Positions 11,701-24,100 of a stretch of 64,000 bases of DNA are shown here, piece after piece; position 1 is the first letter of the stretch, and each line of letters begins with the position of its first letter. The DNA is from Rhizophagus irregularis (taxonomy: Eukaryota > Glomeromycota > Glomeromycetes > Glomerales > Glomeraceae), in NCBI RefSeq assembly GCF_026210795.1, contig NC_089433.1:992001-1056000 (forward strand), in the 5' to 3' direction. The notes under the pieces are model-generated. The model saw nothing but the letters and a program-made list of their open reading frames with translations, was not told the DNA's origin and searched no databases. Position numbers and translations under genes: made by a program.

Positions 11701-12039
11701 TTACAAAAAGAATAGTTTGATTTTTTTCTTAAGATCATATCAATGGATTATTCTATCTAAATATCTAACGAATGAACAATATAAATAAATAAATAAATTA
11801 AATTATAGAAATTTTAAAATAAATGTACTAATAAATTCAAAGATTACCACATATGGTAATTCTAATTATAACAAAAGTATATATTAATTTTGATTTTAAT
11901 ATATTTGTTTGGCCAATTGTCGGAAAGTCCCTTCCAATAACCGTCGAAAATAATTGTTATTGTTTCTATTTTTGGTAATATGAGAAGGGCATGCAATACT
12001 CCTGCAATATAAAGGAAAAAAAAATTTCTTTGTTTTTCT
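8799..12039. other. Intergenic, AT-rich
   Basis: No intact gene. Many poly-A/poly-T runs, one kinase-like fragment (10419-10540, listed separately), and at 10640-10830 a short duplicated word (gcattcYgaaatttctttRta) about 160 bp apart. A T9-C-A12 tract flanked by CC/GG lies at 10872-10897. Confidence 0.5.
10419..10540 (-). pseudogene. Possible protein-kinase fragment
   Basis: The minus strand reads GGIVKDITYITIGGFGKIYSAW then a stop at 10419. IGGFGKIYSA resembles the glycine-rich ATP loop (GxGxFGxVY) of the expanded Rhizophagus kinases, but the rest of the domain is absent and the loop lacks its first glycine spacing. Best read as a small relic; chance similarity is possible. Confidence 0.3.
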
Positions 12040-12047
12040 TATATAAA
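12040..12047 (+). promoter_or_regulatory. TATA box candidate of the KH gene
   Basis: TATATAAA lies 58 bp before the chosen start ATG (12105), followed by a T10A10 tract at 12054-12073, a usual place for a nucleosome-poor promoter. Confidence 0.4.
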
Positions 12048-12104
12048 CCCGTGTTTTTTTTTTAAAAAAAAAACAAAAAAAAAAATTAGGAAAATTCCAT
12101 TTTA

Positions 12105-13838
12105 ATGATGACAACCGTAACAAAAGAGACATTCAAAATACCAAAAGGAAAGTCAGGTTATATAATTGGTCCAAGTTTTTCAAATTTAAATCGAATAAAG
12201 TACGTAATTTAATTATTTATTACTTTGTAATGATTTTTTTTATTAATTGTAAAAAAATTCTATTTCTCTTTATATTAAATAAAGAGTTAATTCAGGAGCA
12301 AATATTCAAATTAATGGAAAAAGAAACCAACCATGCCAAGCAATCATTACCGGTACCGTGGAACAACGTAAAAAGGCCATTAAATTATTACAAGAATCTT
12401 TACTTCGTTCAAATTCTTTTTCTCCAATTATAGGATTCATTTTATTGGATGAACCAAATAATAATTTTGGTTCAAAATTATTATTGTTTAATAAAATTCC
12501 TAACGATGATAATTATAGTGATTTTAAGTATAATGATGTTAAAACTTATAATAAATATACCCTTGAAATAATTCCTTCAACAACAACTTTACAACTTCCT
12601 TCTCCTAAAAATAATAAATTATCAATTAGTGGTATTTCAGGAAAACTTTATAGTTTTAATACTATATCGAAATTACATACTTGTATGAATGAAATCATTG
12701 AACAAATTACTTTTAAAAATTTCTCTCAGAAAACTTTAATTGAAAATGAATTTCGTTTAAAAATTAATTTCGGTATAGAATTATTTACGAAAATTGATCA
12801 AACTATTATAAACCTACTAGAATGGCATGAATTAAAAAGAGGCCATAAGGGGATTACTACCGCTTTTCGTCATGATATTAGTTTTTTTGATGAAAGAAAA
12901 ATTGAAAAATTAAAAAGGATTTTTGGTTTTAAAGAAATTAACATGAATAATGAAGTTGAAGATAAAGAAAGATATTTAATTACTATATTATATAAAGTAA
13001 AAGACAAGAAAAATAAATTTAAATTGAGATGGAACGTAGATGAAGGTAAGATCAAATTTTTAAATTGAAAAATTTATTTTGAAAATGAAGAAATGCTCTA
13101 TTCTGTTATTAAAAGTATTATCATTCTAATTACTTTAATCGTCAATTTCATTGATTACCGATTTCCTACTTTTCAATTTCTGGTTATGATCACATAGGAC
13201 GTTGGAAAATAATGAAGTCAACAGAAAATATAAGTCGTCAAGCTATAATAGATATTGTATCTGGTAGAAACGAATTACCTGATTTACGTTTCTTATTGAA
13301 ATCCCAACATCGTTCATCTTCTATCAACGAAAAATATTGTAATACAATCAATAATTTACAAAAATCAACAAATTTCCTCAAAAGAATAAATTCTATTAAC
13401 AACAACAAAGAAAATTCGTCTAATTATAATGATAAGATGTATTTCAGGCAAGAAGATTTTGATGGAATTTTTAATTGTACAGGCATTAGACAATCTATCA
13501 TCAAAAAGCAACTGATGTAAGTGATTTTAGCGATTTTTGGATTGCTTATGAAGTCTGATTATATCAAGTCCCCCTTTTTATAACTAATCCTTTTTTTTTA
13601 TCCCCTCTGCTTATTTAGCAACGATAAATACCGGATAGATTTCATTTCCACTTTGCAAGATGAAGATGGCATTGAAACTTCGGAAAATACCGTCAATTTA
13701 ATCAACCTTTCTTGGATTTCTTCGTCTTCTCTCAGCGAATGTGAATCCATCGCAACTATGAATCCTAATAATTCAAAATTCAGTAATTCAATTATTGAAT
13801 CAATTAATTATGCTAGAAAAATTTCTAAAACAATTTGA
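12105..13838 (+). CDS. KH-domain RNA-binding protein
   Basis: Four exons: 12105-12199, 12285-13045, 13198-13516 and 13619-13838, joined by GT-AG introns of 85, 152 and 102 bp in matching phases, 464 residues. Residues about 5-65 form a KH fold: IPKGKSGYIIGPSFSNLNRIK, then SGANIQING, then AIITGTVEQRKKAIKLL, with the GxxG loop as GPSF, so its second glycine is replaced. The rest is a long unassigned region with a conserved-looking LRWNVDEG/RWKI junction formed exactly across intron 2, and a Ser/Asn-rich C-terminus. RNA or single-stranded DNA binding is expected from the KH fold; the target is unknown. The second exon also reads through into its intron to a stop at 13068, but the donor GGTAAG and the continuing coding downstream favour splicing. 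Further upstream exons cannot be excluded. Confidence 0.75.
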
Positions 13839-15320
13839 AGTTCGATGAAAAAGCAAATCCGCGTCGTTGTGCAGACTGTGCAGCGTAAGGAATTTACGTA
13901 TTGTAGTAATATGGATCATTATACCGTATTTTTTTTTTTTCTTATTATTTTCTTATTTTGTTATTTTGTTAACAAAATTTTTATTGTTTATTATGTTTTT
14001 CTTTTTATTATTTGTTTCATAGTTTATATTGTAAAATTTGTAGCAACAACAAATATTTGATTAATATTAAAGGAAGAATAAAGATACTTCGAATAAATGT
14101 AAAAATTTCTTCATGCCGAAATGTCAATCATCATACGATATTAGTACAGTATTGAAATGATAAATATATACTCTAAATATTTGCAACAAAATTAAGTATT
14201 GATTCAAGAAAAGCTTATATAAAGCATGATCTGACGTCAACTAATGTAAATACAACGCCGCCGTACAAATCCATAAATTATCAAATGATGAAATGATGCA
14301 AAATGACTCACGCGACTCATGAGAAATAATTCACGTGATATGACATAATTGTTCAAAAAAAAAATATAAATACGTCTCCAATTCTTTTTCGTGGTGTGTG
14401 TGTAGTGGGGGGTGTGTGTGTGTGTTGTGGGTGTGTGTTGTGAGTGTGTGGTGTGGGTGTGTGTGTAGTGGGTGTGTGTGTGTTGTGGGTGTGGGTGTTG
14501 TTGTTTGTATTCCCTCGTCTTTCCTCTCTCGTCCTTTCCCTTTCCCTTCCCCTTTCGTCCTTCCCCTTACCCTTCCCCTTTTTCCTCGAGGTCCTGATCA
14601 ATAGTTGCTGCACCTCAACGTTGGTGATCAGGTGGCAACAAGTTTTTTTAAAAAAAAGACTTGGCTAAGTCAGCAACATTGTATAAATAATAACCGATGT
14701 TAAATTTTATTCACTTTTAATTATTAAATTATTCTTTATACATATACGTAGTATTTTAGAAACGATTAATTATACTCGTTCTTTTAATCTTAATTCAAAA
14801 AATTTTTATTTGATTCTTATTCAATATTATTATTCTGCTTATTAAAATAAATTAATGATCTAATTTATTTATTATTATATTTCTATCACGTACTGAAGTA
14901 ATTTGGGCATCTTGTATTTGTTGCGTTAAGTGTGATATGATTGTCTGGGCGTAATGAATTTAAGGCAAAGTGAATAGTACAAACTGTAAAGTTGATAGAA
15001 ATAAAACAGAATCTAAAATCTATATAAGTGTGACGTACGATAAAATTAATTATGTGTTGAAGGCGTAGTAAGTGAAGGTATAGCCATGGATTTTTCAGAT
15101 TCATCATTCACGGTTCCACCAAGTGAAAAATAGGATCTCTCACCGTTGCAGTTGCATCACGTAATTTTTTTTTTAAATTTAACTTATAATATCGAATTAT
15201 GATAATACTAGACTTACAATGGTTTCAAAGTATTATTTAATTTTTTAAATTAATTTATTTGAAATCGATTTATTTGCTAATAAGATAGTTGCACCATAGG
15301 AGGAATATTTCATTTTAAAA
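13839..15320. other. Intergenic with microsatellite
   Basis: No gene seen apart from the TG/pyrimidine tract at 14392-14590. A T7A8 tract lies at 14644. Confidence 0.5.
14392..14590. repeat. TG microsatellite followed by a pyrimidine tract
   Basis: From 14392 to about 14512 the plus strand is almost only T and G ((TG)n with GGG interruptions); 14513-14590 is almost only C and T with CCTTTC words. Open frames on both strands here (Val/Cys-rich, His/Thr-rich) are repeat translations, not genes. Confidence 0.9.
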
Positions 15321-15324
15321 AAAT

Positions 15325-15900
15325 TCATTGAGACCAGATTCGAACGGCCCTTTGAACATCAGACATCAGCGCCTCAATAATGGTTTGTGGCTCGGCAAAC
15401 AAGAATCGAACGCGCCACTAATTTCCACCTATACTTCCGGCAAAAAAGAATTTGCTTGCCTTCCTGTATCTTTTAATGAGAAACTCTGCTTTTGTCCTTC
15501 GTTTTTCTTGCTCAAGGGCCACAATTGTCTAAGATATTTATCTATCTTTCTTTGAAATTGCTCTTCGTTACATTCCTCAGTTATGTTCCATTCCCGACAA
15601 TGTTCGAATGTCGATCTGACTTAACAGAGTTGCATTGACGGTATAAAAAGGCAAGTTCAAGAATTTTTTGATTAAAAAATATAAATAAGGAATTGGTGGC
15701 GCGACTGGGATCTCTAGGATTTGTTCGTTCAAGTCTCTAGGACTAGCTACGAAGCTAGTGTTGGGGCGCATGCAATCTCTAGGATTGTCTGACGTTCAAG
15801 ACTCAAGGTCGACCTAACACTTAGCCCTATTGGAGCACGGATAATCAGGATTATCTTCTGTTCAGACTCTAGGTCGATCTAGTAGGATTGAAATAAAATG
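15325..15900. other. GC-richer unassigned island
   Basis: Visibly richer in G+C than its flanks. It contains two B-box-like words (gattcgaac, gaatcgaac), the phrase TGGTGGCGCGACTGGGATC near 15693, and four to five copies of tctctaggat/ctctagga between 15709 and 15860. This looks like old repeat or retroelement sequence, but no coding domain or paired ends were found. Confidence 0.35.
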
Positions 15901-16340
15901 GAAATTGTGAAAGTATCAGCCGTGAATATTACTAATTTACAAATTTACGCGTTTATCCTTCTTCACGATAAATATTTTCTGATCTATAAAAATTTTCAGA
16001 ATCAACCAAGGGTGAGTTTAACTACACTCAGATAATACGACCGCGAAGTTGAATATTTATATAAACTGAGCTTTCCTCTTTGACTCCCAATCCAAATTTT
16101 AAATTCACTTTTACGCATTGTAATAATTTTTGCGATGAGATTTAGTGAGAATTTTCAAAACATATTCAATTTGTTGTTACGAATCATGTGGAAAATGATT
16201 TTTTTTTTTGTTAATAAACGCATTTCTTTATTAACGATTTCAACATAACAAGGTACATTAAAAGAAATACTCTCTATATACTAACTACATAGCAATAGGC
16301 TACGGATGCGTTGCTGACGCAACACTACAAAAGGGCTAAT

Positions 16341-17115
16341 CTATGTATCTCGATAACGTCTACCTCTACGATCTCGATATGTATCTCTACTGTTCTTACT
16401 TCTACCTTTACCTCTCCCACGATAAGTCATCCATCCCTCACCTTTGTCGTCTTCAGCGTCCTCTACCTTACTCCTGTCACTTTGTTCTCCAATGATACGC
16501 CTCTTACCCTCTTTAATACAATCCGTGTCGGTTTTTGTTTTTCTTGTGATTTAGGTAACCTTGTTGAGCAAAAAGTGTTAACGTTATGGTACACTTTGAG
16601 CTTCGTCTCCTGCCGGGCTTTTTCTTGCTTGCGGGCCATTTCCATGAAAAGTTCTTCCATCTTTTTCTTCCTTTTCCTATAACAATTGGAGATTTACTAT
16701 TTCCATCTTTTTTTCTTTCTTCTTCTCGAAATTGATCAATCTCTAGGACTACCTGTTCCGGTGAGGTATAATCTTTTATTGAAGTTGATGGGTTTGTGGC
16801 GGATCTTCGTCCAGTAATTCTTCCTAAATTTATTTACCGTATCAACTACCTCATCGCGATCGTCGTCTCGGTATGTCTGGCTGTGAATCTCCCCTCGTTA
16901 TTGTCCACGGGCGTCAAATGTTCGTCGTGCACCAATCTCTCCGGGATTTCACCACAGGTGAGACACCTCTTTTCTTCCATGAATAATCCAAGTTCGGTCC
17001 ACGTTAGCATCTGCATCCTTAGCGATAGCTGCATCTAGTTGTTCTTTATCTTTAAAATATGCTAAGAAGACCATCTTTTTCCAAAAACGGACCATTTTTC
17101 CATACTCAAAGGTAT
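16341..17115 (-). pseudogene. Decayed retroelement ORF1/gag-like gene
   Basis: The minus strand holds fragments in several frames: WKKMVFLAYFKDKEQLDAA...DANVDRTWIIHGRKE, which looks like an RRM-like fold segment with a stop after VSHLW; CLTCGE, a possible zinc-knuckle half, in a shifted frame; a Lys/Glu-rich helix (MEELFMEMARKQEKARQE); and a basic RG-rich tail (YRGRGKGRSK...RRGRRYRD) ending at 16341. This order (RRM-like, knuckle, basic tail) resembles ORF1 of fungal LINEs or a gag protein. Multiple frameshifts make it a relic. No reverse transcriptase was found nearby. Confidence 0.45.
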
Positions 17116-17119
17116 AATT

Positions 17120-18680
17120 CCCTTAGTGGAAAATGATTTTTAAATAATCGAATTTTCTGAATAAATCCTGTACGTTAAGGGTAAGTAAAATCCAAGTAAA
17201 TTAAGTGAATTTAGTATAAACTGTCAAATTAGAATAATCCATTGTAAAAGTCAATTTGTACCTTCCCCTTTTGAAATCATCTCATGTTAAGACTGGTAGA
17301 TCAACTTTATTATTGTTAATTATATTTCACTTCAAACTAATATTGAGTAGGAAAAAAAAATGAATGATAAAATATTAAATTACATCAAATTAAATTTAGT
17401 CAAAACGTATTCAATAAAATGTATCCATTTTTTGCTAAACACTAAATATTTTACCTTTTTTCTAACCTATACAAGCCACAATTGCATTAAATTCACGCGA
17501 TTAATAAAATCTGAAATGACGTTTATTGTTATTAGAAAGAAAATTTGAAGAATGTTGTTTATTTGTTTATATAATCAACTTAAATTATTGGTATATTTGA
17601 ATAATCAAAGATTTATATTTTAGGATTGAATGGGCCTGAAATGTCCAATCACGAAGGATAGTACAAAAATATCGGTCCTAGACTTATTGGTAGGTATTGT
17701 TTGTAAAAACCGTTTCTTGATCCAGCTCGAACATATCATATGACAAAATAAAGGAAATCTAGGAAATTTTATTCTATAGATATCCTTGAAGGGTTCTGGT
17801 ATGATTAAAAGATTTTCTGATTATAGATAATTAGCGACATTTTATAAACGTCATTAAAAGCATTGATATATGTTCTTTCGATTCAACATTTTGGGGTAGT
17901 TTTTTATCATTGCAAATTAGAGGAAAAATCAATCCTATAAATAATTAATTGGCGTAAAATATTGATTTTAACTAGTTTATTTATTATATTAGATATATTA
18001 GATATCCAATTTGGCATTCATGGCTACTTGAAACGCATTGAAATGACGTAATTTAACAGATTTGACGTAATTTAACAGATTTCACGTGCTATAAATCGAC
18101 GAAAAAATTCAAAGACGAGATAAAATCTATTATTATTCTTTGATTCTTTTAAAATTTAAAAAGCATTATCAGATAATGACATTGTGCTAAGTCACGTTAA
18201 AAATCTATTCGGTTTGACTACAAAATATATATATTGTCTCAACATGACTAGTCATATTATTAGTTTACGATGTAGTTTGTCTACTCATGAATAAAAATTA
18301 CTCGTGTGAATAAAATTTTTTTTTCACACGGGTTTGTTGTCGCATATATAACAAAATATGACCAATTTAACATTCAATTTTTCTTTTCTTTGCTCCTTGA
18401 CGAAAAAAAAAATTACTCCTTATCGTCGAGTACCAAATTTTTTCAAAACACTTATTCTTTACTAGTTCCTCTAATTTCTTTTTGGGAAAATATTTTTTTA
18501 TATTTGCAAAAAGAAACTGTGGATATTTGAAGTTTCAAGCAACGGTGAGTAGTTGATTGAAAACTTTTTAAAAAATGGCAAGATTGTTAACTCTTTTATT
18601 TTGAATTAGATGCCTCATAAACTATTCATTCATCGCTCAGCCCACTGATGGCCTTTCTATTCTTTTTTTTTTTTCATTGA
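17120..18680. other. Intergenic, AT-rich
   Basis: No gene supported. Contains a short tandem duplication (gacgtaatttaacagatt twice, 18044-18083). Confidence 0.5.
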
Positions 18681-18684
18681 GTGA

Positions 18685-18693
18685 TATATAAAT
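18685..18693 (+). promoter_or_regulatory. TATA box candidate of the 18.7-kb orphan gene
   Basis: TATATAAAT ends 30 bp before ATG 18724, which would give a very short 5' leader; the placement supports that ATG as the real start. Confidence 0.45.
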
Positions 18694-18723
18694 CAAACCA
18701 TTATCTGGCTATAAATTACGTAG

Positions 18724-19494
18724 ATGACAAGATTTAATAGTCGCAGGCGTCGTTCAACACTCCGTATGAGTGACTCCATGTGTAAAAGACGGGAACTTCG
18801 AAGTATTTTAAGGATAGACTCTTTAAATAGGTGAGTAAGGGGAGAGATGGATTGAACCTGTGGAACTCCTTTGGCATCTCCCCTCTCCTGTAGTTACTGG
18901 GTATCAAAGCTTTTCGATGGTGACGAAGGTGAAGGTTCTGGGAAGGCTAGTATTAACCATTTTAATGGTTAAAAACGTTGGAGAACCGTCCCTTACTTCA
19001 CTAGTTCCTGTTATTCAGGGGCATAGTAAGGGTGGCCAGAATCGGTTTAAACCGGAGAATTAGTCGAGATACATCTACTGTCTAATGCTCATAAGTCGTT
19101 GGGCTTGTCCTAACGCTACTTTATTCAATTTTGTAGGGAAGTGGAGTCAGGGTCCCTACCACCTAGTGTGAGAAACCATGTGTTTTCAAGGATTGCTCGT
19201 GGTAGAAACAAATACCTACGAAACGACATAATTTATGAGAGACTATTTAATGACCAAGGATCCACTGCTGTTCGGATGTTGGAACAGAGTGGCGAGGTAG
19301 GTATGTATCAGAATGTACCTTCAACTTCTGGTCAATTGACATGTTTAAGGGGTCACTTTCATATGAATCAGGAGGATGTAGATGAGTGTTATAGGAGATT
19401 TATTAGGAAATATGGTAGGGACGTTGATAAATTTATGGAAATTTTCAGGTGTAGAAGACATGTAGCAGAAGATATTATTATAAAGTATATTTAG
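18724..19494 (+). CDS. Second two-exon Arg-rich orphan protein
   Basis: Exon 1 is 18724-18830, exon 2 is 19137-19494; the 306-bp GT-AG intron (donor GTGAGT, acceptor TTTTGTAG) is phase 2 and joins ...SLNR to EVESGSLPP, giving 154 residues. Exon 1 is strikingly basic (FNSRRRRSTLR; CKRRELRSILR). Exon 2 reads as helical with RIARGRNKYLRND, a CLRGHFH motif and a C-terminal YRRFIRKYGRDVDKFMEIF segment. No signal peptide or membrane helix; family not recognised. The layout (short basic exon, long GC-richer intron, about 360-380-nt second exon) parallels the gene at 8071-8798, although no residue-level similarity is obvious. The intron contains three clear hairpins (see findings). A nuclear or nucleic-acid-binding role is only a guess from charge. 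Confidence 0.55.
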
Positions 19495-21050
19495 TGTTTC
19501 TTACAATGTACTGGTCCAAAATATGGTTTAATATTAAGCAATTTTATAATAATAGAATTTAGGTGAATTTCTTTGGCAATGACTTTTATTTATTTTTAAC
19601 GTGCAATATTTTCAAATGCGAAATGAGGATCTATTCTCGTGTTAGTGACTTTCTTTACTTTACTTTTTAATGTTTGGAGAATTTGAAATTATTAAATTTT
19701 TTTCTTTTGCACTTTTTGCAAATAATAAATTAATTGGTATTATTGTAAGTTTAAAATATGTTTTTTTAATTGGTAAGATAATTAACTGATAAATAAAATT
19801 AATTGATCAAAATAAAAAAAAAAGGTTCTTGGAGTAAAAAAAAAAATTTTTTTTATGGCGATTTTTGAATATTGGAAATTTCTTTAATCAGTGTATTGAT
19901 CTTTATTGCTTTCGTTATTATAAATGATCGCCGGATACTATTAATAATAAAAATTCCAGAATAATAAATTATTAATGATCAAAGTACAGTATATTAACGA
20001 AACGATTTAAAAATTTTCTATCTAACATATTTTTACTCGTAAAAAATTCCAATCTAGAATTTAAAACATAAATGGAGCCGAATTCCTGATTGCCGATCAT
20101 CCGGATCCGGTTTAATCGCAGAAAATCCCCTGGAATTCCACGACGATCTACGTCTGAGATCACGTTGCTAATTATTTTACACTATTAATTATAAATTTCT
20201 ATTCCCATCAACTTTCGTTCATGAAGATTGAAAACATGATAATTTCCTTGTAATTCATATGCTTTTCTTTAGATTATAGGATCGAAATATATATAATCAT
20301 CAATCTTTTTTTATCCATTTGGACTTTATGATCTATATAATCTTCTAAAATACTTTAAGAATTAATTTCTGCAGACCGATTTCTTTGTCACCCTTTCTCT
20401 TTCTTTATTCGTGATATATATTACTAATGAAAGATTTGTTATATAAATCTCATTTTTGTCATTCCCTCAGTTGTTTAATTCCAAATCTCGTAATAGATCA
20501 CAATATAATAGAATATTTCCTTCACGTCTATTAGCTTGTGATGGAAAAGCAAGTATGCAAGTTCACGAAGGCAATATGATCGATTCATAGACCATCTACG
20601 CCATAATATAGGACTATTCAAAACCTTGAACATATGGTAGATCAAACGTTTTCTCTTAGGCATCAGAAATTCTTAGATTAACACTATATTTTTTGTTCAG
20701 AGCGTCACGAATTTTACCGGGATATCATTATATCAACATCGTGAAATGACCTTATTTTAAAGTAATAATTAGGAATAATATCAAAGAATCTTAAAGAAAA
20801 AATAATAAATTTAACTTACCATGATAAATGAATAAAAATAATTGGCATAAGAATGTTGAAATTCATATAACACCAATTAAACATTTAAATCGTATTAAGC
20901 TTGAATGGATTAAAATTAGGAATACGATAGATTGCAATATCCAATAAACTGTAATAAACCATTTGCTGCCTCCAAATATAAATTTGTTCACATGATTCAT
21001 AGGATTTTCTTATCGGATATTTTACTATTCGGTATAAAATAATAAATGAT
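19495..21050. other. Intergenic
   Basis: No gene supported. A coding-like open stretch on the minus strand (20163-19972, DVDRRGIPGDFLRLNRIRM) is slightly GC-richer but has no recognised family and is most likely relic sequence. Confidence 0.4.
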
Positions 21051-21053
21051 TAC

Positions 21054-21130
21054 AGTCAGCTCTCGATATAGCGAACCCTCCAGTTTTCATCTCAAATTCG
21101 CTATAAGATTATAGCGAAGAATTCAAAGAA
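21054..21130 (+). mobile_element. Solitary pogo/Tigger-like terminal repeat
   Basis: CAGTCAGCTCTCGATATAGCG followed by a subterminal segment with TTCGCTATAAGATTATAGCGAA. This is the usual look of pogo/Tigger element ends. The matching opposite end was not found within a few kb, so this is a fragment. Similar single ends lie at 39326 (cagtcagccttcgatacaac) and a complete miniature at 61673-61747. Confidence 0.5.
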
Positions 21131-24100
21131 TTTAATTGTTATATAACAAGGGATATTTGACGTATTTGATTGGTTAGATGTCACGTGTTGGGAAAATTTC
21201 GAGTTCGTGACTGTATTAATATTAAAGAACATTTAATATGAAAAAAATGGACTACTTCCTAACAAATGTTAAAACTCACCGTATAGGTCGAACTTGGTGA
21301 CGTAATATAAAACACATTACATTATAGATTGTAATCAGAAATTATGTAAGAATGCTCTAATAAAATCCGTTACAAATATATTAATTTATAAAGAAATAAT
21401 AAATAATAAACTAAAAAAACATACCAGTAAGCAGCACGTCGGAGATTCGAAATTGGATATTTTTCTATTGCAATTCGGCGACTAGAAACAGTCTATAACA
21501 ATGCTTGCAAATTTCCTGCAACATTTGCCCAGGCAAAAACTCTAAAGCGTGTGATTCTAACGAATAGGTACGCAAAAATAACGTTCAGTAGTAGTTACTA
21601 CGTAATCATATATAGCGCCTCCTCAATAATGCTATAATTAATACGATATTAAAAAGATATACAATAAGATGAAGAGATTGAATATATCATACTTACGATA
21701 ATTTGTAGAAATAATCGCTGGAATCCCAGTATTTCTCTTAATGACCAACTGGAATTGACCATCTCACACTTATTGGAATACTATAGGTTGAGAAACGTTA
21801 GAGAATTCAAAATTCTGAACTATCCTAAACATGTCGACAAAAAATTAATAAACCGATAAAAGGCATTACCTTTACGACCTTCATTTGTATACTATTTCAA
21901 AGAATGCTGCGATTATCTAACGTAGATGCAATATACGAAATGTCTCTTTATAATTAAAGCAAGCCCTAAGCATCGAGCTAATTTAACATTGGATGGACTA
22001 AATATATTGAATAGATCTTCATGATCTCTATCAAGAGTTGTCCATACAAAAATTTCAGAAGTGCCCGAATCGACGCGCGCAATTTCTTCACAGTGATTTA
22101 CTCTAACAGCTCCATCTAACGATCCAGACCGAAAAAAAGATGAAAACCAAATCATAGAACAAACACTAGCTTGGCTAAAATAATGACGTAACATTATTAT
22201 CCATTTCATCATCATTTGAGGAATCTAAATATTAATTTCATCATCTTCGCTTTCCTCTATATTAGTTGATTAAATATTTATCATCTCTAAAATACAATAA
22301 ATATAAAATTTATGTTATACATTAGCACTTTATTTAAAGTACGGTATTCAAAATTATTTAATATTAACTTACCTAGCGAGCGTTACAATCACAAAATTAT
22401 GACGAGACAGGCGTGAATCCTGTATAATTTCTTATTAAATTTAAGCCATGAATGAATACACTAAATTTCATAATAATATACTATGTATATATATTTTTAT
22501 TTATTTATTAAATTTTAAGTCATGAATGAATAAGCAAAATCCAATAATTTTCAATAAAACTCAATTTCAACAGCTCTGGTATCAACGATAAAATTTCTAA
22601 TAACATGAATTTATTGTTATTAGCAGTGATGCCTACACTGAGCCACCTGAACAACCAGAGTGCAGTCTTCTTATAGCTCCAGTCATGGAGACGCATGTCA
22701 ACTAGAAGGCCGATTTTTGCGGTCTCTTGCATGTTTCGGCACATTATCAGAAAATTCTAAAAAAGAATTCTACCGTAACTTTTATTTGTTGTAGGCTTGT
22801 AACAAATGCGATTATAATCTTTAGAATATCTAATGGTACAAATACTATGTTTGATAGATATTCTTTATCTTCAAGAGGGAATTATAAAAATAAATTTTAA
22901 TTTTTACTGATTAGGTCGGACCAAACCAATTTGATTTTCTTGTTTAACAAAATCCCCCAAAAATTTTGTTTTCATATTTTAAAAAAAAATTTTATATAAT
23001 ATTCCCCATGGGGAATCCAATTTTTAGATTTCTTCCCACATATTTTCAAAATTTTAAATAGTAAAAATTAATATAAAAAATTTTGTACCCCCCCCCCCCT
23101 CTTTTTTCAATTGAACCCTTGAAAATAAATACTTTAATAAAGACACCGAATCTATTATACTGTAAATTTAGGGGTCCAACACTGTACGCGCTGTCTCACA
23201 TAGATAAGTGATGGATCAGTAAAGATAATCATTTTTTTCAAGTGACCATGGGAATTCAAAAGAATTGTTACACTATCGCATGATAAGAAAATTACTACAT
23301 TGAAAATACTTATAAAAATGCAGAAACCTTTTTTTCTCTCCTATTTTTTTCTCCTTAAAGCCTAAATGATTAAATTTAGGATTTTTCGAAACTTGTATAG
23401 CCATCACAATGGCTAATTCACATTCTCTAATATATTCGTTAATATATATATTTCATAACCGTACTTCATTATTTTCCTTTATCTCATCTATCCTTTAAAA
23501 AACATTATAAGAATTTAATATAAAAAATTAAATAACGAGAGATAATCACTATTATTCGATATTACATATTACAATTTGAAAAAGATACCTTTCAAGCACC
23601 TTATGGGATGCTATTGCATCAAGAACAGTCAGGACTCGTATTAGAAACTAAGGAACGGAAGCCGCCATCAAGTCCGGAGTATAACTCATTTATTTAAGTT
23701 ATTCTACGAGCGGGCGTACAACAGGACACTTTAGTGAAATTCCGAGTCTTTCGCTTTCGTTCCAATTTAAAAAACGGTGAATACGATAAGATGTTTTGAA
23801 GATTTTACGAAAAAAAAAAAGAATTTTATAATTTATAACGATAAGAAATAAAAAAAAATCCGTGTTTAATTTAATGATGTCGCAATGCAATTCTTAATTC
23901 TTACTTATAGCATGATAGTATATTTCGTAACGTGTCAATCGAAGGTTCGATTGACCGGCTTTGGTTCGAGGTCGGGAAAACGTCTTCCTCCAATAAATTG
24001 GAAAAGGCATTGTTTTGTTTTAAAAAATTATTTTTTTGTTTTAATCAATAAAATTTGAACAGATAATACAGATAATATAATTTATTTAAAATACAAAATA

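Noticed and set aside
12230-12433. Plus-strand frame overlapping the KH gene
   Set aside because: It runs through intron 1 and is in a different frame from the KH exon.
14353-14668. Three overlapping open frames (His/Thr-rich, Val/Cys-rich)
   Set aside because: Translations of the TG microsatellite and pyrimidine tract.
15330-15430. Two B-box-like words (gattcgaac, gaatcgaac) suggesting tRNA genes
   Set aside because: The T-stem bases on either side do not pair and there is no matching acceptor stem.
23934-23955. Perfect 10-bp hairpin as a terminator or RNA gene
   Set aside because: No adjacent gene end, no T run and no conserved partner; kept only as a note.
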